Assembly: GCA_041628815.1 (NCBI GenBank) | Contig: JBFKOL010000237.1 | Location: forward strand, 1 to 6,889 | Reading direction: 5' to 3' | Length of the DNA stretch: 6,889 nt | Source of the DNA: JBFKOL01 sp041628815 | GTDB taxonomy: Bacteria > Bacteroidota > Bacteroidia > Chitinophagales > Saprospiraceae | In this document: piece after piece, positions 1 to 6,889 of the stretch | Numbering within the stretch: the first letter of the stretch is position 1 | How the letters are laid out: each line of letters starts with the position of its first letter | Position numbers and translations under genes: made by a program | Notes under the pieces: model-generated | What the model saw: the letters and a program-made list of their open reading frames with translations, nothing else | Databases searched by the model: none | What the model was told of the DNA's origin: nothing

Positions 1-1638
1 ACTCGTATAATTCTGGTAAGTAGTGGTCAATCCCTCCGTGGTGATTTGCACGATGGCACCAATGGCATGTCTGTTGGGAGAGTCAGAATTGAAACTCAGT
101 TTGATGTAGTGGTTGCCATTGGATTCGCTGCGGTTTTCAAAGACCTGGGAGACGCTGTTCACATTGTTGATGACCAGGTCGAGGTCTCCATCGTTGTCGA
201 GATCTCCATAAGCAGACCCATTGCTGAAAGAAGGATCCCCCAGTCCGAGCTCGTCGGCCTTGTTTTCAAAATTCAGACCACCCTGGTTGAGAAAGGCATA
301 ATTGGAGATTTTAGTGGATGGAAGGAGTTCGAGAAAATCCTTGAAGTCGAAGCGACCTTTTTCGCGAACGATCTTTTCCACTTCTGCCCTGTCCTCTATA
401 AAGTCCGAGAAATCGAGATCTGTGATGTCGTGGTAAACGCCGTTGCTGACGAATATGTCTTTCAGCCCATCGTTGTCAAAGTCAAAAATAAGCGCTCCCC
501 AGCTCCAGTCTGTCGAGGCGAGGCCCAACATATGAGCTGCTTCCGTAAACACACCCCGACCGTCGTTGATCTGCAGGCAGTTTTGCGTATACTGGTAATG
601 GTAGTCCCTCCGGTATTTGAGATCCTGGAGGTTGTAGTTGTTGAAAATGGTCGTTTTTTTCAGACGCTCGTTGGTCGAGGGAAGCATGTCCGTGCTGAAT
701 ATCTCGAATGTACCATTGTTATCGAGATCGGCGATGTCTGCGCCCATACTGGAAGTAGAGGTCAGCGGAATTCGCTCAGGTAGCTCTTCGCTGAAGGTGC
801 CGTCTTTCTGATTGATATAGAGGTAGTCGCGTTCCCAGAAATCATTGCTAATGTAGATGTCCGGCCAGCGGTCACCATCGAGATCTGATACGGATACGCC
901 GAGGCCAAAGCCGATTTCACTGCCATAAATGCCAGCTTCTTCGCTTACATCGACAAACCGGTTGTTGCCTTCGTTCCTGAACAATTTGTCGCCTCCATCC
1001 GGGTTGCGTATGTGCCTGATATTGGTAAAATCAATGCGACTTGGATCCTTGAAGCTGTTGTTGAGCAGGTACATGTCGAGGTCGCCGTCCATATCGTAAT
1101 CGAAAAAGGAAGCGTGTGTAGAGAATCCTGCATCGTCCAAACCATATTCGGATGCACTTTCGGTGAAGGTCAGATCGCCATTGTTGATGTACAGTTCGTT
1201 TTCTTTTTGCGCACCATCGACGTTTCCTGAGTTACAGACGTAGATGTCGAGCCATCCATCGCTGTTTACATCGGCCATGGTAACGCCTGTGCTCCACGAC
1301 ATGGTTCCTGCAACGCCTGCGGCAGGGGTGATGTCTTCAAACTTGAGGTCACCCTTGTTCAGGTAGAGTTGGTTGGGGCCCATGTTGGCGGTGAAATAGA
1401 TATCTGCCAAGCCATCGTTGTTGACATCGCCAATGGCTACACCGCCTCCATTGTAGTAGTTGCGGTAGGTGAGTACATTGAAATCTTCCTGGCCTTCGAC
1501 TTCGTTGTTGAAGTCGATGCCGGAATCACTTATGCCCAGCGCTTTGAAAAGTTGTAGAGGACTGGGTCCGCCTTCTTGCCCGGATTGGCAAGAAAAGAGG
1601 AGTATAGTAAGAATAAACAAGAGATACTTGGGTTGCAT
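1..1638 (-). CDS. FG-GAP/VCBS repeat lipoprotein with C-terminal ASPIC/UnbV domain (CRTAC1-like), 3' end cut by window
   Basis: The frame is open for 546 codons from ATG at 1638 to the window edge. The start is fixed by a lipoprotein signal: residues 1-16 are hydrophobic (YLLFILTILLFS), with lipobox LFSC and lipidated Cys17. There is no in-frame ATG upstream before a stop, and the next Met is residue 85. Seven calcium-loop repeats of type D-x-[DN]-x-[DN]-G-x-x-[DE] lie near residues 71-79, 123-131, 180-188, 252-260, 304-312, 386-394 and 479-487, usually followed by DIY or DLV and a NxLYxN strand. This is the FG-GAP/VCBS beta-propeller pattern. Residues about 509-546 (NHYIKLSF, then GAIVQI) match the start of an ASPIC/UnbV domain, so the gene should continue to the left. 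It is probably an exported, surface-anchored, Ca-binding adhesion or ligand-binding protein. Its position behind susC/susD suggests an accessory role, but its ligand is unknown. No Shine-Dalgarno is seen. Confidence 0.9.
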   Translation of the reverse strand, partial: MQPKYLLFILTILLFSCQSGQEGGPSPLQLFKALGISDSGIDFNNEVEGQEDFNVLTYRNYYNGGGVAIGDVNNDGLADIYFTANMGPNQLYLNKGDLKFEDITPAAGVAGTMSWSTGVTMADVNSDGWLDIYVCNSGNVDGAQKENELYINNGDLTFTESASEYGLDDAGFSTHASFFDYDMDGDLDMYLLNNSFKDPSRIDFTNIRHIRNPDGGDKLFRNEGNNRFVDVSEEAGIYGSEIGFGLGVSVSDLDGDRWPDIYISNDFWERDYLYINQKDGTFSEELPERIPLTSTSSMGADIADLDNNGTFEIFSTDMLPSTNERLKKTTIFNNYNLQDLKYRRDYHYQYTQNCLQINDGRGVFTEAAHMLGLASTDWSWGALIFDFDNDGLKDIFVSNGVYHDITDLDFSDFIEDRAEVEKIVREKGRFDFKDFLELLPSTKISNYAFLNQGGLNFENKADELGLGDPSFSNGSAYGDLDNDGDLDLVINNVNSVSQVFENRSESNGNHYIKLSFNSDSPNRHAIGAIVQITTEGLTTTYQNYTS

Positions 1639-1642
1639 CGGC

Positions 1643-1650
1643 CAAAAATA
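1643..1650 (-). promoter_or_regulatory. Candidate -7 promoter box TATTTTTG for the FG-GAP lipoprotein gene
   Basis: On the minus strand, 1650 to 1643 reads TATTTTTG, a perfect match to the Bacteroidota -7 consensus TAnnTTTG. It sits four bases before the ATG at 1638, so initiation from it would begin at or next to the start codon. The -33 element is weak: TTC rather than TTG at about 1672-1670 (19-nt spacer), while the nearest TTG (1666-1664) is too close. The match may be a chance product of the terminator T-tract. Confidence 0.3.
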
Positions 1651-1683
1651 AAAAAAGACGACTCAAGATGAATCGTCTTTTTT
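1651..1683 (-). terminator. Rho-independent terminator after susD
   Basis: Bases 1651-1661 (AAAAAAGACGA) and 1673-1683 (TCGTCTTTTTT) form a perfect 11-bp stem around an 11-nt loop. On the minus strand the hairpin is followed by TATTTTTGG, giving a long T-rich tail; the reverse strand also has a T-tract, so it could work in both directions. It begins 23 nt after the susD stop and ends only 12 nt before the start codon of the FG-GAP gene. It therefore marks the likely 3' end of the susC-susD mRNA and could attenuate read-through into the third gene. Confidence 0.8.
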
Positions 1684-1706
1684 GTCATTTATATTATCTG
1701 AAATGA

Positions 1707-3428
1707 TCAGAATCCGTCATTTTGTTTCAAAGCCGGTGCGCCGTCTACCTCACTGAGATCGACTTGAACACCTGGCAGAGGGAATGCATTGTGTTTGGCT
1801 TCCACGTTGAATGCTTCACTCAGGTAGACCCTTTTGAACAAGTCACCATCAGGTCGTGCATTGTTGCGAGCGAAGTAGGCATTCATGGTTTGAGCGAGTA
1901 CGCCCCAACGTCTGAGGTCATACATACGATGTCCTTCCATGGCCAACTCTAAGCGACGCTCCAATCGTACTGCATTTCTCGCAGCACCCTGATCAGTCCA
2001 CGGTCCGGGGTATGTACTAACCCTGTACGTAGCCCAAGATATGGAAGGATCGTCGATAGGCACTTCGATTTCTGCACTGGATCCGCCGGGACCCTGAGCA
2101 CAACCGGATGCTCTTGAGCGAACAAGATTTACAAGTTCACGAGCTCTTTCAAGACTTCCTACTTCTACTTCACATTCTGCGAGCATCAACAGTACATCCG
2201 CATAGCGGATTACATTGTAGTTGATGGCCGATACTTGTGGGCCCCATGCTCCAGCTGACGCTGCAGAGCTGAACTGACCCTGATCTGAATGATACTGTGT
2301 CTTCTTAGGGCTGTAGGGCCCACCGAAGTTACGGTCACGAATCCATTCGGGCTGATGGGTGCCATGATCGTAATAAGGCACATTATCTCTTCCAACTGTC
2401 CAGTCAAGGCGAGGATCTACGGTACGTCCCAAGGCGACATCACCGGCATCGCTTACTGGCAGTCCGTTGTCATCTACGAGGTAGGCATTTGCCAGGTCCG
2501 CTGATGGCTGGTTAAACCCACAACAACCAAAAGGACTTCCGGAATGCGGGAATCCAAGGCGTGTACCATAGTTGCCATTGTTGGCACCCGGGTCACCGTC
2601 GTTTACTGAGAATTGAACCGCAAAAATGGACTCAGAATTGTTGTCCTTTGCGGCGTTGAAATTGTCATGGAAACAAGGTGTCAGACTGTATTGGCCACTG
2701 TTGACTACTGCATCAAAGGCAGCTTTTGCACCTGTAAAGTCGCCTGCAAAGAGTTTTGCTTTACCAAGGTAAGCCTGTGCTGCGCCCTTGGTGGCGCGAC
2801 CTACTTCAGCCTGGGAAGCAGGCAGACCATTGACTGCTGTTTCCAGGTCAGAAATGATGTCCGGAAGAATATCCGTACCGTTGGGTTTGCGGAAATCGTC
2901 ATCCGTCTCAACGTAATAGGGGATATTTTTAAATACTCTATATAAGTCAAAGTGATAATGAGCCCTAAGGAATCGTGCTTCTGCATCAATTTCTGTCTTC
3001 CTGGAGGCATCAATCTCTTCCGACGCATTGTTAAGGGTCATCGTTGCATTTACACGAGCGATGCCTTCAAAACGAGAGACGAACAGGTCTTCAAAAAGAC
3101 CATTACTCGGCAGCCATTGATACAATTCGATTTGGGTGATATCGGCGATATCTGATGCATCGGATCCTTTGTGTGCATCGTCAGATGCTACACCAGACCA
3201 GATCCAATGTCCGGCATCCTTGCCCCAAGGGCCGAAATTGCCCCATTGACCATTCCAGCCGTCGAGCATGGAATAAGCCGAGACGAGCGATGCCTCGATA
3301 CCGGCAGGGCTTTGTAGTGCACTACCGTCCAGGGCACCCTGAGGGTTTAGCTCAAGAAAGTCCTCGCTGCAGGCAAATACAAGCAACCCCAGGGCTCCTG
3401 CGATAAATAAATATTTGAAGTTTTTCAT
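1707..3428 (-). CDS. SusD/RagB family outer-membrane lipoprotein (nutrient-binding partner of SusC)
   Basis: This 573-aa protein is in the normal SusD size range. The signal peptide is lipoprotein type: residues 1-19 end in LLVFA and Cys20 is the lipidation site, followed by acidic SED as in surface-exported Bacteroidota lipoproteins. SusD landmarks appear in order: the N-terminal segment DFLELNPQGAL (23-33), the helix EARFLRAHYHFDLYRVF (150-166), TPR-like helices at 212-249 and 403-440 (NYNVIRYADVLLMLAE, then VNLVRSRA), the LERRLELAMEGHRMYDLRRWG block (489-509), and the FPLP...LKQNDGF ending. Family members sit on the outer face of the outer membrane, cap the SusC barrel and capture oligosaccharide, glycan or peptide ligands. 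The gene starts 24 nt after the susC stop, so the two are almost certainly co-transcribed. AGGA lies only two bases before the ATG, too close to be a good Shine-Dalgarno. A vicinal Cys302-Cys303 pair is notable. The substrate cannot be read from the sequence. Confidence 0.96.
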   Translation of the reverse strand: MKNFKYLFIAGALGLLVFACSEDFLELNPQGALDGSALQSPAGIEASLVSAYSMLDGWNGQWGNFGPWGKDAGHWIWSGVASDDAHKGSDASDIADITQIELYQWLPSNGLFEDLFVSRFEGIARVNATMTLNNASEEIDASRKTEIDAEARFLRAHYHFDLYRVFKNIPYYVETDDDFRKPNGTDILPDIISDLETAVNGLPASQAEVGRATKGAAQAYLGKAKLFAGDFTGAKAAFDAVVNSGQYSLTPCFHDNFNAAKDNNSESIFAVQFSVNDGDPGANNGNYGTRLGFPHSGSPFGCCGFNQPSADLANAYLVDDNGLPVSDAGDVALGRTVDPRLDWTVGRDNVPYYDHGTHQPEWIRDRNFGGPYSPKKTQYHSDQGQFSSAASAGAWGPQVSAINYNVIRYADVLLMLAECEVEVGSLERARELVNLVRSRASGCAQGPGGSSAEIEVPIDDPSISWATYRVSTYPGPWTDQGAARNAVRLERRLELAMEGHRMYDLRRWGVLAQTMNAYFARNNARPDGDLFKRVYLSEAFNVEAKHNAFPLPGVQVDLSEVDGAPALKQNDGF

Positions 3429-3452
3429 ATCCTAAAGAAAGTTGTGAGTTTG

Positions 3453-6400
3453 TTAGAATTCCAAATTTATTCCAAAAATAATAGACTTATTGGAAGGATA
3501 GTTACCAAAATCCAATCCTGCTGCTGTGTCAGCCAGTCCAAAGTTGGACATTGCAGGGTCAAGTCCTGTATATCCGGTAAAAGTCAACAGGTTTTGTCCT
3601 TGAATGTAAAGTCTAGCTTTTATGTCCGTACCAGGTATCTGGTTCAGCCTGTATCCCAGCTGGATGTTTTCAAGACGTACATAAGAAGCGTCTTCTACGT
3701 AGTATGAGCTGGGTCGGCTGTTGAAACCACGACCTCCGTAGTCCGGAGCCGGAATTTCTGTGTCGGTATTTTGTGGAGACCAAGCATCTTCCAAAACCTC
3801 TTTGCGCACGTTCGCCTCAAATTGAGAAAAGTCAGTAAAGAGTCTGTTGAAGTTGAAGATCTCGTTGCCGAATGATCCAAATAAAAATCCTGTCAGATCA
3901 AAATCCTGGTAACCCAAGGTAAAGCTCAAACCTCCTGTTAAGGACGGGTGGAAGCTTCCAAGAATGATACGGTCATTGTCATCGATTACGCCATCACTGT
4001 TCTGATCTCTAAACCTTAAACGGCCGATGGCCGCTCCAGGTTGATCTGCATGTGCATCTACTTCAGCATCGCTGGCAAAAATACCGTCTGTTTCGAGACC
4101 GTAAAATGAACCGATGGCATCACCTACCCTGTTGATGGTGGTCGTTCCGATACGGCTACCAGAGTTGGTGAAGAACTGAGTCTGAGAGTCTGATATTCTT
4201 GTGATCTCGTTGCTGTAACGACCGATGGTCAGTCCGAGATCGAGGCTTACATCGCTGCTGATTTGATCGCGATAGTACAGTTGTGCGTCAAAGCCGACGT
4301 TCTTCATCGTGGCCACGTTCCTGGCTGCAGGTGAGGCAGAACCGGCTGTTCCAGGCTCTGCAGCTGTAAAGAGCAGGCCCTGGGTTTCCTTGTTGAAGAT
4401 ATCGACGACAAATCCAAATTTGCCATTCCAAAGCGTCATATCGATTCCGAAGTTGTGCTGGTGCAATTCCTCCCACTTACCATCCGGGTTACCTCTTGCC
4501 TGCAGTGCAAAACCTGTGGCAAGACTGCTATTGGTTCCACCGATGTCGTAGAAAGAGGAATTGGTACCTCCACCAAAGATGGCAAAGGCATTGTCAGCAC
4601 GAATAGAATTGTTTCCATTTATACCAAAGCTGTAGCGCACCTTGAAATCTTCAATGGCATCGGTTTCCAGAAACTTGGAAAGCCTCACGCCCACACTTCC
4701 TGCAGGGAAGGTACCGCGTCGATTATTGGCACCAAATTCTGATGCACCATCGTTTCTTATCGTACCACTCAGGATGATGAAGTCATCGTAAACGTAATCT
4801 ACTTTGGCAAAGACAGAGTTGAAACTTCTTTTGAATCCACCACTGCCCACGCTGCGGGAATCGGGATCAGCCAAACCTGTATTGATGTAGCGTGAATCCA
4901 ATCCGAAGACGAAATAGTCTACAAGACCACCACCAATGTTGCGACCTTCTTGCTTGAATGCCTCATAACCAACGACCGCGTTGACATCATGCACTTCTGA
5001 AAATGTCTTTACGAAGTTCACTGTATTGGTCCAGGTCCAGGAGAAGTTGGTGCTCCAACCTTCGCTATAGTTAAAAGTGAACTGGTTGGGCTCGCGTGCT
5101 TCAAAGTTGGGGAATACGGCGTTTTGCGTAAAACCATTGCCGTAATCGAAACCAAGGCTTGTTCGAGCCGAGAGACCTTCTGCCAGTTCCACTTCACCGA
5201 ATACGTTTCCAAAAAGGCGGTTGAAGTTACCAACATCGTCTTTATCGTCTTCCATACCTTTCAATGGGTTGTTACCCAAACCCATACCAGGGGCCTTCGG
5301 TCCTGCAAAGTTGCCACCTTCGTCAAAAAGGGGAACTGTAGGCTGGATCCTGATGATATTCGTGATGATGTTTTGCTCACTCTGGTTTCCACTTCTTTGT
5401 CCGAGCTGGTTGATCCTCGAAACAGAAATGTTTTCACCGAAAGTGAAGCGGCCAGCATTAAATTGGCTGTTGGCGCGGATCATGTAGCGCTCAAAAAATG
5501 TATGCAGGATGGTACCTTGCTGGTTGAAGTAGTTTCCGGAGATGTTGAAGGTTGCATTTTCATTACCACCGGATACATTGAGGTTGTGCTCGTGAATCGG
5601 AGCGGAAGAAATCAATTCATCCCACCAATCCGTACCAACGGTATTGGTTCTCATCAAGAGATTCCCGCTGCCCGGTACACCAATGGTTGGAGGTTGATAA
5701 GGTTGGGAAGGGTCACCGAAGTAATATTCCGGGAATGCACTTCCTGAATAGACTGCTGGCACATCACCTGAAGTCGTAGCTCTCTGAACATACTCACGGT
5801 ATTGATTAGAGTCCGTGATAAGGTCCAACCTATTCACAGGATTCTGAACACCATAGTAAGAGTCAAGAGTGACCTTGGTTTTTCCGGCCTTACCTTTTTT
5901 CGTGGTAACAACAATTACCCCGTTACTGGCTCTTGCACCGTAAACAGAAGCAGATGCCGCATCTTTCAGTACCTGGATGGACTCGATGTCATTGGGGTTG
6001 ATACTATTCAGGAAATTGTCCTTGGTAGGCACTCCGTCAATCACGATCAGAGGATCGTTGTTCGTTAGGGAGTTGAAACCCCGGATCCTGATGGCCGTAC
6101 CATCACCGGGAGTACCAGAAGTACTGATGGTCACCCCTGCAGCTTTACCGGCCAGTTTCTGACCTATACTCGCCGCTGGTACCAGGTTCAATGTCTCGGT
6201 TTCAACCACGGATACGGCACCGGTAATGTCCCGCTTTCTTTGTGACTGATAACCCGTCACAACCACTTCCTCGAGGATTTCACCGCCACTCATGGCCACA
6301 TTTACAGTGGTCCTGTTGGCTACCGCCTCGGAGATGGTGGTATATCCGACGAAAGAAAAGATCAGTACGTCATCACCTGCTGCATCAATGGTATAGCTTC

Positions 6401-6584
6401 CATCAATATCGGTGATCGTACCGGTCTGTGAGCCCTCAACCTGAACGGATGCACCGATCAGAGCTTCTCCTGTTTCTGCATCGGTGACGACACCAGAAAT
6501 CTGGGCAATTAGACTGTTCCCTACGAGAAAGCCGAGAGCCAGCAACACGTAGGGTTTAATTAGAAAAGGTCGTTTAAATTTCAT
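3453..6584 (-). CDS. SusC/RagA family TonB-linked outer-membrane transporter
   Basis: This complete 1043-aa transporter has a Sec signal peptide at residues 1-27 (probable cleavage LIA-Q). A carboxypeptidase-D regulatory-like beta domain follows (about 29-100; ISGVVTDAETGEALIGASV). The TonB box is EEVVVTGY (105-112). The plug domain (about 118-230) includes IRIRGFNSL, PLIVIDGVP and the SusC signature DAASASVYGARASNGVIVVT (208-227). The remainder is the beta barrel, with the typical SusC segments VPLFDEGGNFAG (417-428), an EF-hand-like loop DQNSDGVIDDND (860-871), DASYVRLENIQLGY (965-978), and a C-terminal strand ending in Phe. No STN signalling domain precedes the regulatory-like domain, so direct control through an anti-sigma factor is not expected. 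The family imports ligands delivered by SusD using TonB/ExbBD energy. The ATG at 6584 is supported by the signal peptide directly behind it; the leader before it (AAAAACTATTCTATCT) has no Shine-Dalgarno, as is usual in Bacteroidota. Confidence 0.97.
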   Translation of the reverse strand: MKFKRPFLIKPYVLLALGFLVGNSLIAQISGVVTDAETGEALIGASVQVEGSQTGTITDIDGSYTIDAAGDDVLIFSFVGYTTISEAVANRTTVNVAMSGGEILEEVVVTGYQSQRKRDITGAVSVVETETLNLVPAASIGQKLAGKAAGVTISTSGTPGDGTAIRIRGFNSLTNNDPLIVIDGVPTKDNFLNSINPNDIESIQVLKDAASASVYGARASNGVIVVTTKKGKAGKTKVTLDSYYGVQNPVNRLDLITDSNQYREYVQRATTSGDVPAVYSGSAFPEYYFGDPSQPYQPPTIGVPGSGNLLMRTNTVGTDWWDELISSAPIHEHNLNVSGGNENATFNISGNYFNQQGTILHTFFERYMIRANSQFNAGRFTFGENISVSRINQLGQRSGNQSEQNIITNIIRIQPTVPLFDEGGNFAGPKAPGMGLGNNPLKGMEDDKDDVGNFNRLFGNVFGEVELAEGLSARTSLGFDYGNGFTQNAVFPNFEAREPNQFTFNYSEGWSTNFSWTWTNTVNFVKTFSEVHDVNAVVGYEAFKQEGRNIGGGLVDYFVFGLDSRYINTGLADPDSRSVGSGGFKRSFNSVFAKVDYVYDDFIILSGTIRNDGASEFGANNRRGTFPAGSVGVRLSKFLETDAIEDFKVRYSFGINGNNSIRADNAFAIFGGGTNSSFYDIGGTNSSLATGFALQARGNPDGKWEELHQHNFGIDMTLWNGKFGFVVDIFNKETQGLLFTAAEPGTAGSASPAARNVATMKNVGFDAQLYYRDQISSDVSLDLGLTIGRYSNEITRISDSQTQFFTNSGSRIGTTTINRVGDAIGSFYGLETDGIFASDAEVDAHADQPGAAIGRLRFRDQNSDGVIDDNDRIILGSFHPSLTGGLSFTLGYQDFDLTGFLFGSFGNEIFNFNRLFTDFSQFEANVRKEVLEDAWSPQNTDTEIPAPDYGGRGFNSRPSSYYVEDASYVRLENIQLGYRLNQIPGTDIKARLYIQGQNLLTFTGYTGLDPAMSNFGLADTAAGLDFGNYPSNKSIIFGINLEF

Positions 6585-6754
6585 AGATAGAATAGTTTTT
6601 CACACTTGGTAATAAGAAACAAAAAGGTTTAAGGGGGTGAATATAGACTTTTGATGGAATCACACCAAAAAAAATTTATTGAACAAGGAGATTTGCAAGC
6701 AGGATTAGGTAATAATTGTGAATTTATTCTTCACCAGAAATCTATTTGTCAATG

Positions 6755-6773
6755 TTAACAGACTATTAACAGA
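6755..6773. repeat. Tandem direct repeat TTAACAGA, 11-bp period
   Basis: TTAACAGA occurs at 6755-6762 and again at 6766-6773, start to start 11 bp, about one helical turn. The pair lies roughly 170-190 bp upstream of the susC start codon. Such phased half-sites often bind a dimeric or tandem-binding transcription factor. No regulator gene is visible, so function is an inference. Confidence 0.45.
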
Positions 6774-6822
6774 GATGAAATGCTAAAGATCACTCACTTT
6801 TACCAGCCCTAACTTTGAAGAC

Positions 6823-6834
6823 ATGAATATTCAT
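6823..6834. repeat. Perfect 12-bp palindrome ATGAATATTCAT
   Basis: Bases 6823-6834 equal their own reverse complement, and the symmetry stops at the flanking bases. It abuts one copy of the GGTAATAA motif (6836-6843). It could be an operator for a dimeric regulator, or chance in AT-rich DNA. Confidence 0.35.
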
Positions 6835-6889
6835 TGGTAATAAAACTTTTTTAATATTGAAATCCAAGTTTTCGAAGTCCACTCTGCAC

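Larger units (their letters stand above)
6608..6843 (+). repeat. Three dispersed copies of GGTAATAA upstream of susC
   Basis: The octamer GGTAATAA is found at 6608-6615, 6708-6715 and 6836-6843, all in the same orientation (TTATTACC on the susC strand). Two copies share the longer form TTGGTAATAA (6606-6615 and 6834-6843). Spacings are 100 and 128 bp. Their restriction to the upstream region is suggestive of a regulatory word, but no binding protein is known to me. Confidence 0.35.
6585..6889. other. Non-coding upstream region of susC (likely holds promoter and 5' leader)
   Basis: About 305 bases, clearly more AT-rich than the genes, with no convincing ORF on either strand. It should contain the susC-susD promoter. 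I found no perfect TAnnTTTG box on the minus strand; the nearest are TAGATTTC (6744-6737) and TAAATTTT (6678-6671), the latter with a TTG 17 nt upstream, shorter than the usual spacing. It holds three GGTAATAA copies, a tandem TTAACAGA repeat and a 12-bp palindrome, listed separately. A short open minus frame at 6790-6888 could be the tail of an upstream gene, but cannot be recognised. Confidence 0.6.

Noticed and set aside
46..783. 245-codon plus-strand ORF, rich in Val and Ile
   Set aside because: It is antisense to the FG-GAP repeat gene. The many Asp and Asn codons (GAT/GAC/AAC) of the calcium loops read as Ile/Val codons on the other strand, which keeps that frame open. It shows no recognisable domain.
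5124..5747. 207-codon plus-strand ORF inside susC
   Set aside because: It lies fully antisense to the well-supported SusC barrel region and has no domain-like features.
6671..6744. Near-matches to the -7 box before susC (TAAATTTT at 6678-6671 and TAGATTTC at 6744-6737)
   Set aside because: Each has one mismatch at a conserved position. The first has a TTG 17 nt upstream, shorter than usual, and the second has no -33 element at the right distance. They are too weak to annotate as promoters.
6724..6752. TTGACA on the minus strand at 6752-6747, resembling a classical sigma-70 -35 box
   Set aside because: The sequence 17 nt downstream (GAATAA) is a poor -10 box, and Bacteroidota primary sigma factors use a different consensus.
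6790..6888. Open minus-strand frame of 32 codons entering from the right edge and ending in TGA
   Set aside because: It could be the C-terminus of an upstream gene, but other minus frames there are also briefly open, and the residues are not recognisable. Not enough to call a CDS.
1..6889. A full polysaccharide utilisation locus, mobile element, CRISPR array or RNA gene
   Set aside because: No CAZyme, sulfatase or regulator gene, no transposase or terminal inverted repeats, no regular repeat-spacer array and no tRNA or rRNA pattern were found. The SusCD pair alone does not prove a glycan substrate.

Overview
The window looks like a piece of a Bacteroidota chromosome. It carries a SusC/SusD outer-membrane uptake pair, start codons without usable Shine-Dalgarno sequences, and AT-rich intergenic DNA around coding regions of moderate GC. 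The wording of the SusC TonB box and plug (VTGYQSQRKRDITG) and the large FG-GAP lipoprotein behind the pair suggest an environmental group such as Saprospiria. That placement is an inference and only moderately supported.

All real genes lie on the minus strand and read from right to left. Bases 6585-6889 are a non-coding, AT-rich upstream region with several short repeats and a palindrome that could be regulatory. Bases 3453-6584 encode a complete SusC-type TonB-linked outer-membrane transporter of 1043 aa. After 24 nt, 1707-3428 encodes its SusD-type lipoprotein partner of 573 aa. A strong hairpin terminator (1651-1683) follows. Twelve bases after it, a third gene starts at 1638 and runs off the left edge. 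It is a lipoprotein with seven FG-GAP/VCBS calcium-loop repeats, and the start of an ASPIC/UnbV domain is visible before the cut. Its first 546 codons are open without a stop.

SusC would form the TonB-energised barrel and SusD the surface lid that captures substrate. The repeat lipoprotein is probably also at the cell surface and may be an accessory binding protein of the same system. No glycoside hydrolase, sulfatase, peptidase or dedicated regulator is visible, so the substrate cannot be assigned.

The most interesting points are the unusually tight terminator/start junction before the third gene, where the terminator T-tract contains a perfect Bacteroidota -7 promoter motif and could drive a leaderless transcript; the SusC-SusD-FG-GAP gene set; and phased repeats upstream of susC. 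No RNA gene, mobile element, CRISPR array or broken gene was seen.
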